Assembly: GCA_032871835.1 (NCBI GenBank)
Contig: CM065301.1
Location: 78,524,069-78,588,068 of the forward strand
DNA from: Dipteronia dyeriana
Lineage: Eukaryota; Streptophyta; Magnoliopsida; Sapindales; Sapindaceae
DNA: 64,000 nt
Direction of reading: 5' to 3'
The first letter of the stretch is position 1. Every line of letters begins with the position of its first letter. The position numbers and the translations under genes are program-made. Positions 23,384 through 35,603 of this stretch are shown here, in pieces. Below the pieces are notes generated by a model. It saw only the letters and a program-made list of their open reading frames with translations. It did no database searches and was not told where the DNA came from.

Positions 23384-24536
23384 ATAAGCATGTGTAAAAT
23401 GGAAAATGAAAGTAATTCTCTTGGAAGTTCTTGTGCTTGAAGGAAAATGATTTCTCTTTACAAGAAGGCTTGTGCAAAAAAAGAAATAATATTTATATGG
23501 AACAAGAAAGTCTTGTACGTATAGGAGATGGATTTTCTTTCTTCATCAATCATTCACTCAAACGTATCAATGTTTTCCTACTAGTTTCACATAGTTTCAA
23601 TACTTATCCCATATAGGCCTAGCAAAAGAAAAATTGGGATAGGATCCCCCGACCCTTCCAAATCGGACATGAACGTTTCCTCTAGGCCAGCTGTAGCTAT
23701 ATCTGATCCGTACTTCCTTGGCCGAGTGGAGCTGATATAAGGTTTGTGCTTAAAGAATCCTTTTTTGATAATGAAATACATCATCCATAAACTTATACTA
23801 ACCCCTTACAAATTAGTTCTAAGAAAGGAATACGGGAACTACATCTCTAACTGCAAGACCAGTCAAGTCGCTCTCCTGTAGCCCACCTAAAAAGAGCAGT
23901 TGTTCGTTCTAGAAATCCGCTACAACCACAAGATTTCCCTAGTAATCTAGCAACATAAGGTTTATTACTTCTTTTTTCATTATAAGTATGTGAAGCGAAG
24001 ACAAACCAAAAGCCTTTAGAGTTCTAAGATGAGCGATGTGAACAACTCAAATTGAAAAGACATCTATAACATGCTATATTATCTAAATGGTAAGTGATGC
24101 TACAATATTGAATAGGGATGTCAAAGTTGAGCTTTTTTAAAAAACAATAAAATGTCTAATATAATCATATCGTTTAAAAGAGTTTTTTTATTTGACAATC
24201 AAACGACTAACAACTTCTCTTTAAATGCTATACTTAAACTCTACTTCTATAAGATCTACTTGAAAAAGATCATCCAAACGGATGTTTGATATGGCTTCTG
24301 TACTAGCCAAAACCTTTTTTAATATCGAAAGCTCTTTTACAATTTTTTTGGTTGTTTGGCATCCATTCAAGAAGAGCTTTGTTAATATTAGGAAACAAAA
24401 TTACGAGAAAAACTAAAAATTTGAATTCTATGAGAAGTTCATCTTGACATTTTTTTTATAAAAAAAATAATAAATTAATCAAATGCCCTCATAATATATT
24501 AGATATTTCATTACCTATTATACTAAAAAATATTAT
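23384..24536. other. Unassigned DNA with a possible organelle-derived patch
   Basis: 23600-23980 is less AT-rich than its surroundings and has long non-repetitive stretches such as GGATCCCCCGACCCTTCC, CCTTGGCCGAGTGGAGC and GTAGCCCACCTAAAAAGAGC. The style recalls plant mitochondrial intergenic DNA, but I cannot name a gene. An open frame at 23784-23587 (minus) reads YGSDIATAGLEETFMSDLEG and is not recognised. 24120-24536 is AT-rich host DNA into which C2 inserted. Confidence 0.3.
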
Positions 24537-24852
24537 TGTTATAAATTCAATTGAAATAACATATAAAACATTAAATAATAAAATAATTAAGAGCAAAGCA
24601 AGAAGTAGAGAGAGAGGCGAGATATACATATCAGTGTATATATGCCTTTTGTATTGACTTCTAGTACATCTCCAAAAAATTACAAATGATGGCCTTTTTA
24701 TAGGCAAGTAAAGATGGAGGGTTTTATTGCAATTTACACATATATGCATGGCATAGTTATTCACAAGATGACATGTGTACAATAGGTGTACCACAATTAT
24801 CAACCCATTTAGGTATGTGGTGAGAAGCCATGTTTACAACACTCCCCATTGG
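24537..24852 (-). repeat. 3' LTR of C2 with polypurine tract
   Basis: The 305-bp LTR is very similar to the 5' LTR halves at 30246-30389 and 31622-31782. The bases to the right, CTCCCCATTGG, read CCAATGGGGAG on the minus strand and serve as the polypurine tract. Confidence 0.85.
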
Positions 24853-25235
24853 ATTTCCACCACTTATATTTTAATTTATTAGGAAAAACCCAGTGGGATA
24901 AAAACCTTAGCCAAATATATATAATGATCTCCTGGATCAAGTTATATCGGACGTGTTCAGAACTGTCTCATTAAAACCTTTCCGGTAAAACCCAGTGGGA
25001 CAAAATCCGGTAAAGGAAAAAGAGTACAGTATGTCCATTTAAATTTTGCTCCCTGATTGAGTGTTCCCTCTAAACAAAACTTCAATATCAATCCTGTAAT
25101 TTACAGAGCCGACGCATGCCAATTTCATATACCAATTTCTCAAAAGTTGATGTAGGCAATGTCTTAGTAAACAAATTTGTAAGATTATCTGTAGACTGAA
25201 TTTGTTTAACATCGATCTATTGGTTTTGTTGAAGT

Positions 25236-26600
25236 TCATGGAGAAATATGTTTGATTCTATCTCCTTTGATATATCCTCCTCTAACTTGAGCAATACAAG
25301 TCATATTATCTTCAAATATCGGTGTCAGCATTTTTCTAGATAATGAGAATCCATATGTTTTTTGAATATGATGAATAACTGACCTTAGCCAAACACATTC
25401 TCGACTTGTTTCATGAAGTACAAGGATCTCCGAATGATTAGAGAATGTAGCAACAATAGTTTGCTTTGTGGAGCGCCAGGAGATTGTTGTGTCATTATAT
25501 GTAAAAACATATCCCGTTTGTGAACGAGCTTTATGAGGATCATATAGATATCCAGAATCAGCATAACCAAGTAAACCTGAATTTTTTTCATATTTCGAAT
25601 AAATTAATCCTAAATCTTTCATGCCACAAAGGTAACGAAAAAGATGTTTAATCCCATTCTAGTGCCTTTGAGTTGGTGTTGAACTAAATCTAGCTAGCAA
25701 ATTTACTGAAAATGCAATGTCTGGTCTAGTACATTTAGCTAGATACAACAAAGCACCAATTGCATTAAGATATGGTACTTCAGGACCAAATATCTTTTCA
25801 CTATCTTCAAGTTGTCGGAATGGATCTTTCTTACGATCAAGAGTTCTAACAACCATATGAGTACTTAATGGCTGAGCATTATCCATATTGAATCTTTTCG
25901 GGATCTTTTCAACATAAGCTGATTGATGGATAAGTATTCCATTTGATTTATGTTCAATCTCTAGACCGGGACAATATTTTGTCTTTCCCAGGTCTTTCAT
26001 TTCAAATTCCTTTTTCAAATATTCAGCAGTTTTCAGGAGCTCTTCTGAAGTTACAATTAATTCATATCATCAACATAACCTGCTATGATAGTAAATCCAG
26101 ATTCTAATTTCTTTATGAAAACACATGGGCATATATGATTATTAATATATCCTTCTTTAATCAGATATTCACTGAGGCGGTTATACCACGTGCGCCCAGA
26201 TTGCTTTAATCCATATAAAGATCTTTGTAATTTAATTGAGTATAAATTGCGAGGTCTTGAGTTATATGCTTCCGACATTCTAAATCCTTCAGGGATTCTC
26301 ATATAAATATCTGAGTCGATAAACAAGCAGTTACGACATCCATAAGACGCATTTCAAGTCTTTCCAAGACAGCCAAACTTATCAGAAAACGAAATGTAAT
26401 TGTATCAATCACTGGTGAATATGTATTATCAAAATCAATACCCAGTCTCTGTGAGAAACTTTGTGCTACGAGTCGTGCCTTATATCATACAATCTCATTT
26501 TTCTCATTACGTTTTCATACAAAGACCCATTTGTATCCAACAGGGTTGATGTCTTTAGGCGTCTGGATTTTTGATCCAAATACTTTACGCTTGGCTAATG
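25236..26600 (-). pseudogene. C2 reverse transcriptase and RNase H (broken)
   Basis: Right to left: a GYKWVF-type start and an RLVAQSFSQRLGIDF stretch near 26540-26440, then IYMRIPEGF (26300), SIKLQRSLYGLKQSGRTWY (around 26220) and IIAGYVDDMN (26057) with the catalytic YVDD. The connection continues at 26018-25659 with MKDLGKTKYCPGLEIEHK and RPDIAFSVNLLARFS. RNase H follows at 25622-25236 (GYADSGYLYDPHKARSQTGY, SWRSTKQTIVA, FEDNMTCIAQ, RIKHISP). Several stops and shifts interrupt it. It copies element RNA in the particle. Confidence 0.88.
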
Positions 26601-27349
26601 AATTCAATTCAGTTTGAATTTGCTTTTTTCTATTTAGGTCGATCAGACCTTTGCCTACAATCATCAACACTATGAGGCTCATAATCATCATTTATAATTT
26701 CAATGGGCACTGTATATGAAAATATATCATCGATGACTGTTTCCTCACGATTCTACATTTCTCTTGTATAATTTATAGAAATTTCCTCATTTCTATGTTT
26801 TTGAATCTCTTCATGGATTCCTTCCCCTGCAAGGGTTTCTGTCACTTTAGTGACTTGTGTCCTTTTAGGGACATCTAATTCTTATGGAGTTGATTTTGAG
26901 AAAATGGATTTATTTGTAATCTTAGAAACATGTTCCTGGTAATTTCTTTTCCTTTTCTGAGGAACAATATCTTTTGAACCAAGTAGCCTACCACGCTTTT
27001 GGCATGCAGTAGATAAATCTTTTTCTATCATTTGTTTAGAACGTTCTTTTGGAACAATAACCCATACCGGTACATTAACGGCCAGGATGTATGATTTTGT
27101 TACCTTAGTAGTATCAGTAAACGCATCTGGTAACTGATTTACTATTGTTTGAAGATGGACTATCTTACGGTCTTCATTCTCACATTGAGATGTGTATGGG
27201 TTAAGATGAATTAGACTTGGAACTTTCCAAAAAAATTCACGCTTCTCTTCAAGAGAAGTTTTTCCTAATGATGGGAAATTTCTCTCATCAAAATGACAAT
27301 CAGCAAATCGTGCGGTAAAAAGATCACCAGTTAAAGGTTCCAGATATCT

Positions 27350-28441
27350 AATATTTTATGATGAATCTAGACCCACATATATTCCCAAACGCCGTTGGGG
27401 TCCTATTTTAGTTCTATGTGTAGGTACAATTGGGACATATATTGCACAGCCAAAAGTACGCAGATGAGAAATATCTGGTTGATGGCCAAATACAAGTTGT
27501 ACTGGTGAATATTGATGATAAACAGATGGACGAAGACGAATTAATGCAGCAACATGTAATATAGAGCATGTCCCCAAACAGAAATTGGTAATTGTGTTAG
27601 CAACAATAAAGTTTTTACAATTACCTAGAGACGCTTGATAAGTGATTCTGTTAATCCATTATGAGTATGAACATGTGGAACTGAATGTTCAACATCAATC
27701 TCAATTGATCTAAAATATTCATCAAACGTCTTTGAAGTAAATTCACTAGCATTACCAAGGCGTATTGATTTATCGGATGATCGGGAAAATGTGCCCGAAG
27801 CCTTATAATCTGTGCAAGTAATCTTGTAAAAGCAACATTGCTTGTTGATAATAAACAAAAGTGTGACCATCAGATGGATGCATCAACTAGGACCATAAAA
27901 TATCGAAATGGTCCACTTGATGGATCAATAGGTCCGTATATGTCCCCTTGAATCCTTTGTAGGAATGACGGGGATTCAAAACCAACCTTAGATTGGGATA
28001 GTTTTATTACTAATTTCCCTTGTGAACATGCAGTACATAAATTTTCATGGGATAAAAGAATCTTCTAGTTCTTTAATGGATGGCCATGAGAATTTTCAAT
28101 GATTCTTCGTATCATTGTAGATCCTAGATGACCAAGCAGTCATGCCAGAGCATAAATGTTTTTGGGTCTGAGAACTTCTGGTTCATAACTGCATAAACCT
28201 CTACACCTCTTATAAGAATGTAATATAATCCAGATGAAAAAGCACGTAGCTTTTCCAGAATGAGTTTTTGGCCTAAATTATGGGAAGTAATACACAAATA
28301 TTTGATATTCTCATCATCTATGGTTTCTATGTGAAATCCATTACACCGTATATCCTTAAAACTTAGTAGATTTCTTCTGGATCTATTTGAATATAAAGCA
28401 TCATTGATACATAATTTATTAATGTTTGGTAATAATATCAT
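27350..28441 (-). pseudogene. C2 pre-integrase and integrase (broken)
   Basis: NLLSFKDIRCNGFHIETID (around 28370) and MLWHDCLVI (28140) form the GAG_pre-integrs region. The core continues with a YGPIDPSSGPF-like text near 27930. HVHTHNGLTESLIKRL (27675-27628) is the conserved end of the catalytic core. HVAALIRLRPSVYHQYSPVQ, LVFGHQPDISHLRTFGCAIY and GPQRRLGIYVG (27577-27356) follow, all standard for Copia. Stops separate the pieces. Downstream (26600-27350) is a poorly conserved linker to RT. Confidence 0.83.
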
Positions 28442-28750
28442 GGCTCTACCGGAGCCTTCTATCAGATCTATTGGACCTGATATTGTATTAACATTTGCTT
28501 TAAGTAAAGTTAAATTCAGAAAGTATTTCTGATTCCGTTAAATCGTATGTGTCGTTACACTATAGACTAAACATAAATCTTATGTACCTTACTTTTCAAT
28601 ATCATTCGATTCATCGTTTAGAGACATATTTGTTGTGCTTCACAAAGAAAAAATAGAATGCATATTAGATGGAGTGATCAAAAGTATATATTATATAAGG
28701 AATATTTACATAAGCATTTCATATGCTAACAAAAATATTACAAGTAGGAC

Positions 28751-29797
28751 TTAATTAGTATGGATAGTTCCATCACCAATTGAAGTGGTCACATTGTCAT
28801 TTGGATCCTTTAGAAAATCAGAAACATTAAACTGGGTGATATCCACAAAATCCGAATCCTCCATAAGGTTTGTTTCAGGATTCTTCCCCTTTTCCTTTCC
28901 TTTTATCGATGCTTGATAAAGCTCAACCAAATGTTTGGGTGAGCGGCATGTACGTGACCAATGATTATGACAACCACATTTGAAACATACACCATCATCT
29001 TTCTTAGGCACCTTTTAAATATTCTTTCCTTTATCTGGCATGACCTTATTAACATTCTGCTTCTGGGAAATGTTTTGATTATAACCACCCAGATTAGAAT
29101 AATTATATGCTCTTCCGCGACCCCGACCAAGGCCACGACCACGACCACGGTAAGGACCATGACCACGACCGTAGTTATGTCCCCCAACAGTATTAGCATT
29201 CACTTATGGGAATACTGTAGAGTCGGTCGGGCGTGATTCATGATTTTTCATTAAAAGCTCATTATTTTTCTCTACAACCAAGAGACATGAGATTAACTCT
29301 GAATATTTTGAGAATCGACGTTCTCGATACTGCTGATGTAATATCATGTTTAAGGAATGAAATGTTGTAAATGTTTTTCCTAACATATCATTTTCTATTA
29401 CCTCCTGGCCACACATTTTCAGTTGTGTAGTAATTTTGAATAAAACAGAGATATATTCAGAGACTAACCTATAGTCTTGAAAACGTAAATGTTGCCACTG
29501 ATACCTGGCATTTGGTAATGCAACATCGGGTTGGTCATCAAAACGGTCTTTTAATTCTTGCCACAAAACTTTCGGTTCCGTGACAGTTAGGTACTGGGCT
29601 TTTAGATCTTCATGTAAATGGTGACGGATAATGACCATAGCAGTGGACTTGTCTTGTTCAGTTGCCTCAGCCCATTCTTCAATGGTGTAATATAAGCTTT
29701 CTGATTTTAACAATAATTTTGCATCAATTACCCAAGACATGTAGTTGTCCCCAGATGCTTCCAGTGCAGCAAACTTCAGGCTTGCAAGTTTTGACAT
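28751..29797 (-). pseudogene. C2 gag with zinc knuckle
   Basis: This reads in one frame from 29797 with two in-frame stops (near 29204 and 29015). The N-terminal part (MSKLASLKFAALEASGDNYM, WVIDAKLLLKSE) and the UBN2-type capsid (LKDRFDDQ, RYQWQHLRFQDYRLVSEYI) match Copia gag. An Arg/Gly-rich stretch (RGRGRGLGRGRGRAYNY) comes next, then the CCHC knuckle CFKCGCHNHWSRTC, here C-x2-C-x4-H-x4-C. After that it is acidic. Gag forms the capsid. Apart from the two stops this is the best kept frame of C2. Confidence 0.85.
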
Positions 29798-30029
29798 TTT
29801 TGTAGCTTCTGGTTATCTGAAAATCAGAATCCGAGTTAGAACTTCTGGTTTGATAAAAATCCGAGGAATTTAAATTTTCAGATACATAAAGAAATATTTG
29901 TGAGTAAATAAATTCAGAAGTTTCAGATTTTAGTAATGATAAACAAATCCATAAACTGCAGATTTTTGGATGGGTGACCAAATTATTTAAATAAAAATTA
30001 CGAGAAAGTAAATTGCGTAAAAGTAAATA

Positions 30030-30245
30030 AATGCGAGAAACGAAATTCAGAACTACAGGTTCTGGTATTGATAAATAAAAATCTAGAAGCTTCAGGTTCT
30101 AGTAATACTAAATTCAGAAGCTTCGGGTTCTGAAAATAAATTTAGGAACTTCAGGTTCCTATGGTAATAAATTCAGAAGCTTCAGGTTCTGGAAATAAAT
30201 TTAGAAACTTCAGGTTCTGAAAATAACAGTATCGTGTTGATAACG
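30030..30245 (-). repeat. C2 leader with tandem repeat and primer site
   Basis: Five to six copies of a 35-40 bp unit built on AGAAGCTTCAGGTTCTG occupy the untranslated leader between primer site and gag. The primer site next to the LTR reads CGTTATCAACACG on the minus strand, similar to the CGTTATCAGCACG seen in many plant Copia elements. Confidence 0.7.
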
Positions 30246-30903
30246 TGTTATAAATTGAATTAAAATAATATATAAAACATTAAATAATTAAATAATTAAA
30301 AGCAAAGCAAGAAGTAGAGAGAGAGACGAGATATACATATCAGTGTATATATGCCTTTTGTATTGACTTCTAGTGTATCTCTAAAAAATGGGTTAATATC
30401 ATCTGGGTCCCTATGTTATACTGAAAGAGCAATTATTTAAACGAGTTTGTTTTTCTAGCAAACTTTTCCCTGACTTTTGAAAAATATAGCAAATAGGTCA
30501 TTCTGACCTTTTTTTTTTAACGGTCACACGTTATAAAAAATGTATATTATCGTTTTTGCCCATGTATTCCGTATTAATGGATAAAATAACTATTTTACCC
30601 CTTGATTTATTTTCTTTTAAAAAACAAAATAAAAGAAATTTTACAAAAAACAAAAAGGAAAAAAGTGAAAAAAAAAATTGGATTGGAGATTTGGATCTCC
30701 ACTATCATCGGTTCATCTGCAAAATCAATCCAACCATAATAAAATTCCCCAAATTCCAGACACTTGTTTGATTTTCCAAATTCCATCTAAAATATCAACA
30801 TCCCCAAATCTTTAAACAACTATCTTCATAAGCCCAGAAAATAAAAAACAAACACACAATCCCTACCCAAAATCAAAAAATAACGACCACCACACATCCC
30901 CGT

Positions 30904-30942
<39 letters not shown>

Positions 30943-31782
30943 GCTCCAACAGATGGTGGAGAGCGTGTGAAGCGATCTGAATCTCTCTCTCTTCTGTTTC
31001 ACCATCTCTCTCTGCTTCAACAGACGGTGGAGAGATCTGCTCTGTTGAGCGATTTGCATTGTTGTACGGAGGAGCAATCTGCTCCGTCTCTCGATCGTGT
31101 GGAGAAGTTGCGTTGTGCTCCGGAGCTCACCAACGAGCTTCATCTCATCTGAGATGGAGCAAACAAATCATGCTCCATCTGATATGGTTCATGGCTGAGG
31201 AAGATTGGTTGATAAAGATTGGTAATGGTGTGTGGGTGTGGGTCAGTGGGCGTAGGTGTTAACAGATCGTGGTGTGTGGATATGGGTTTTCCAGATCTTC
31301 ATTGTGAATTTTTTTTTTCTTTTCTTTATTTGTTTTTTTTTTCTTTTGTTTTAAAAATTTATTATCTATTTTGTATTGTTTAGTTTATGTTAAAAATTAT
31401 ATATTATTTGGTGTTGGCACTTGTGCAACTTAATTCATTATAAATGAAATGACATAAATGACCATCAAGTCATTAACGTGGACTAACATTTGATAGATGG
31501 ATGGATTTATTTGATATACTTTTTAAAAGTTAGGGAAAATTTTGCTAAAAAATAAAACTTGTTTTAATAATTGATCTTTCAGCATAATATAGGGACCCAG
31601 ATGATATTAACCCTAAAAAATTACAAAGAATGACCTTTTTATAGACAAGTAAAGATGGAGAGGTTTATTGCAATTTACACGTATATGTATGGCATAATTA
31701 TTCACAAGATGATATGTTTACAATAGGTGTACCACAATTATCAAACCATTTGGGTATATGGTGGAAAGCCACATTTACAACA
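30246..31782 (-). repeat. 5' LTR of C2, split by a Mutator-like element
   Basis: 30246-30389 plus 31622-31782 together match the 3' LTR at 24537-24841. The gap is filled by 30390-31613 with an 8-bp duplication TAAAAAAT on both sides (30382-30389 and 31614-31621). Confidence 0.9.
30390..31613. mobile_element. Mutator-like non-autonomous DNA transposon, gene-capture candidate
   Basis: The 1224-bp element has terminal inverted repeats that start GGGTTAATATCATCTGGG at both ends and extend about 110 bp with moderate mismatch. Long arms with a G-rich start fit Mutator-like elements; the duplication seen is TAAAAAAT (8 bp, or 9 with one mismatch). The middle (30880-31290) is clearly less AT-rich than the arms and has a (CT)n run at 30907-30940 and two related CAGA(T/C)GGTGGAGAG segments. 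No transposase is present. Short open frames there have no recognised domain. Confidence 0.75.
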
Positions 31783-32179
31783 TATTTTATTTTATTTTTA
31801 TTTTTTGGTTGTTATTCATCACTATCAAACACTTTATATATAGACATTGTCAAACAATCTTCTAGTCTAAAAGGATTTTTTTTTTATTGTATACCGAACA
31901 ACATAAAACTTATTGTTAAAACTCTACCTTACAGAAGCTCTGTTGGAAAAGTTATTACAAACACATCATGTTGTAGATCGGTGACAGACAAAGATTAACA
32001 GGTAGAATAAACCAATCACGAATGTGAAAAGATCATCACAAATTGTCACAAATGTGAAAACATCGTCAATAAAAATTCGCAGAACTATGTGAATCCAAAA
32101 ATTACTGAAAGTATATGATAGAAAATACCTAGAACTCAGAATTGTTTCTCCATTTGATTATTGTCGAACTTTACCCTCT
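31783..32179. other. No gene recognised
   Basis: AT-rich DNA between C2 and the hAT-like element, with no supported feature. Confidence 0.5.
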
Positions 32180-32187
32180 GGTCATAG

Positions 32188-32678
32188 CAGGCCGCCCGGC
32201 TCTAGGGAGAGCCCAGTAAAACAACTGTCTAGGGCATCCAATTGCAAAGGGTCTTAAATTATAGTTTAAAAAAAATGAATGTATAATATAATTCATTAAG
32301 GCCCCATTTAGTGCGCGGGATTGGATTGGACTATTTCATGGGATTGGTCCCGTTTGGTGCGCATGATTGGATTGAACTATTTCATGGGATTGGATTTGAT
32401 TGAGATGAGACTGGGATTGGATTGGATTGGATGTGACTGGACTAAATTAATACTATGCTATATTTGGAAAACGTGGGACTGGACTGAATTAAGATCAAGT
32501 TTTGTTTGGTGAAACATGAGATTGGATTAAATTTGATAATATTTTGAAATTGAATAATAAATTATTGAAATATGTATTTAAAGAAAATAAATGTTTTAAT
32601 TTATATATTATTAAAGTGATAATATTCAAAAATATTTTTAAAATTTAAATATGTTTCGATTTTGTAATTTGTTTATTT

Positions 32679-32739
<61 letters not shown>

Positions 32740-32894
32740 CACATGTGGGACTACAATAGGTCCAACAAATTTGGATTCTTCAATCCTATTGAGAGAAATT
32801 AGGATTGATATAATCCCGGTCTTTAATAATCGAATGCAAATTGAATAACAAATTATTATTTGTCATATGTTTGGTACAATTGTTGATTAGATTA

Positions 32895-32940
<46 letters not shown>

Positions 32941-33738
32941 CATATTATTACTTTTTTATTAAAAGTAAAGTTATAGTATATAATTTATTAAAAATATTTT
33001 TAAATAAAAAATATTTTTAAAAAAGTGAACAAACATAAATGAATCTAAGAATAAATTAAGTTACAACTTATGTATGAAATTATTATAAATTAAAAAAAAT
33101 AATGAAAATAAAAGATAGAAAAAAAAAAGATATGGTATTAGTCTCAGGACTAATAAGCCCACCAGTATATGTGGGTTTATTTAGTCCCATGTTGATGGGA
33201 CTATTGAGTACTATTGGGAAATAAAATCCCAGTCCCATACGGTTGCCAAACATGGGTTTAGGACTAACATAGTCCAATCCCAATCCTAGTCTCATGTAAC
33301 AAACGGGGCCTAATGGTTTTAAAAATGGTTCACCGATCACATATTTATATTTTTTAAAAAACACATTAATGGAAACCCAACTATAAATAAATTTAAAAAT
33401 AGTCTACCATACATGTTTTTTTTTTAAAGTCCACTAATGGAAACTCATTTATCATTCATACAATACAAACATTAGATCAATGATGTCGGTGAATTGAATC
33501 CTAGTAACACTCGCGTTTGTCACAAATAATCTTCTTTTATATCTCAAAAAAAAAAAAACTCAATACTCTCGTAAAATGAAAAATTCATAAGTTATTGTTT
33601 CGAATGCCTCATTTTATTTGATTGATTTTTACAGGTATTTACTAGAGAGAAAAAAAAATAAGTAAACATATTTAGAGCATCGAGGGTCTCATTTTCTACG
33701 GTTCATCTCGGACCCCAAAAATCTCAGGGCCGGCCCTT
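32188..33738. mobile_element. Non-autonomous hAT-like element containing a Harbinger-like insertion
   Basis: Flanked by GGTCATAG (32180-32187) and GGTCATCG (33739-33746), an 8-bp duplication with one change, the length made by hAT transposases. The ends are GC-rich (CAGGCCGCCCGGCTCTAGGG on the left; CTCAGGGCCGGCCCTT on the right) and form a short imperfect inverted repeat. Without the nested 32300-33310 it would be about 540 bp. It has no coding capacity. Confidence 0.6.
32300..33310. mobile_element. PIF/Harbinger-like (Tourist-type) element
   Basis: The left end GGCCCCATTTAGTGCGCGGG and the right end, read inverted, GGCCCCGTTTGTTACATGAG, are terminal inverted repeats flanked by TAA on both sides (32297-32299, 33311-33313), the 3-bp duplication of this superfamily. 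Near both ends GGATTGGATTGGACTA-like text recurs. Left of 32400 a 42-bp unit is duplicated in tandem. The body holds (AT)n runs (32686-32728, 32889-32920) with adjacent (AC)n and (TG)n. No transposase is present. Confidence 0.7.
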
Positions 33739-33810
33739 GGTCATCGTTGCTCCCGCCCATTTCTCCCATCAACCTAAATGGTTGACTTGAACACATTTAT
33801 ATAGTTCATA

Positions 33811-34085
33811 ACCAATATTGTTATTGGACAAGGATAGATTACCCAGCTCCCAAGTACTGCAATAAGAAGATTTAACTCTGCTCTGTAACTTAATTCAACT
33901 CAAGAATTTCTAACCAATATCATTGTTGGATAAGGATAGATCACTCAGCTCTCAAGTACTGCAACAAGAAGATTTCTAACTCGACAAAATAGCTTAATCC
34001 AACTCAAGAATTTATAATCAATATCATTGTTGGACACCAATAAATTACTTAGCTCCCAAGTACTACAACTAGAAGATTTCGAATA
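33811..34085 (+). repeat. Tandem repeat, unit about 103 bp, 2.7 copies
   Basis: Copies start at about 33811, 33913 and 34016. Each has CCAATAT(C/T)(A/G)TT, GGATAGAT, the block CTCCCAAGTACTGCAA and AGAAGATTT. It is not linked to a recognised element. Confidence 0.75.
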
Positions 34086-35603
34086 ACTTGCTACAATACA
34101 AAATCCAGTTCTATCTATGGAACAAACTATAATTGAGAGCTTTGTACCCTACATATCATTTCCAAGCCTGTCATCCATTAACTATCTTTTCAATGTTTCC
34201 ACAAGATAGCAAAAGTTTGGAAAAAGATATTAACCTAAACAGTATAATTTCGCGATTCAAGTGGCATACAATCAAAGTTATCTTTTCTTCCCAATTGAAT
34301 TCCATTTTTAAACACACCAATTTATGACCAAATAAAATGGATTAAGAAGCAAATATAAATCATACAGGGCAAGCATTTAGAACAATAACTTCCCAAAAGT
34401 TAGATTAAAGAATCAATACTTGTTTCCTTTCTAGGTTTTTGTTTTTATTTTTATTTTTATTTGCTCTTCACTTCTAGATTTTCCATCAACTAATGAATTG
34501 CAAAACTGAACTCAACACCAAAAAGAGATTTTCCCACGTGAGTTTTGCCTAAATATATGCATAAAATATAACATTCGATCCAACTATATACCTTTGCATA
34601 CAAGTAAATAAACATCAAACAATCAAACCAAAACACATTCAGACAAAAAGTGTATTACTTAAACAATTCATATTACACAACAATTTGAGAGAGAGCGAGA
34701 GTTGCCTGCAGAAGGGCTCTGTTTTCCTCGGCCTCCATTGGTGAGAAAGAATGATCCACCGTTCACCGTTGTTTTTGGATTCAGCTACATCGTTAACTTG
34801 CATGCAGAGACGAACCATTTAAAATTGCAAGATTGTATAATTTTTTTATTTTTTTATTTGTGCTATTAAAATTTAGATCGCAATATTAATCTTTAAATCA
34901 GAAAAGTATTAATAATTACAACAGAATAAATACACAAACAAAAAATAAACTCGAATGAAGTAACCGTGGGATGATAGATGTTGTTAATTTCAAAAGTGAA
35001 AACCTCACCACGATCCCCTGACAATCACTTCGACTACAAGCAATGAAGCAACCCAAGACTGGCCATCGGAGGAATCGCCGGCCACCTCATTTTTTTTAAT
35101 GAATCACTTCGGCATCCTCGAGGGCTACCGTATACATAAAACACATTCACCGAGTGTTGATACGAAAAAATCAAACCAATCTTATGGAGACAATCTGTCA
35201 AAAAGAAAAAAAAAATCTTGTTGAGACAATCATTTAATTATATAACAAATTTTACTTTGTCTAATTTTGGTATCGAAATCTGGTGACTAATGAATGATGT
35301 AACAATACTCCGATCCATTCATTTAAATTGTATTAGATTTACATGATTTAACTGAATAGATTAGAGTTTTATCACATTATTTATACACTAAATTTGAGTA
35401 TAAAATTTAGACAAAATAATATTACTTATTAAATAAAAGGATATTATTAAAAGCCTTAATTGTAATAACATACCATATTATACCATTAAGCCTTCATATT
35501 TGGACTCAGTATCATTACTTATTAAACAAAAGGATATTATCAAAAGTGTTAATTGCAATAACATACCCCGATATACCATTAAGCTTTAATATTCAACAAA
35601 TGA
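34086..35603. other. No gene recognised
   Basis: AT-rich. Two less AT-rich patches (34690-34800 and 34965-35135) could be old exon or element pieces, but no frame, splice pattern or domain supports a gene. Confidence 0.4.

Larger units (their letters stand above)
24537..31782 (-). mobile_element. Ty1/Copia LTR retrotransposon C2
   Basis: A complete but dead minus-strand Copia: 5' LTR 30246-31782 (305 bp once the nested Mutator-like element is removed), gag 28751-29797, pre-integrase and integrase 27350-28441, RT and RNase H 25236-26600, polypurine tract 24842-24852, and 3' LTR 24537-24841. The LTRs start TGTTGTAAA and end TTATAACA on the minus strand. I could not settle a clean 5-bp target duplication because both flanks are AT-rich. 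Confidence 0.9.

Noticed and set aside
34690..35135. Possible host gene exons (two less AT-rich patches)
   Set aside because: No consistent frame, start, splice pair or domain could be found.
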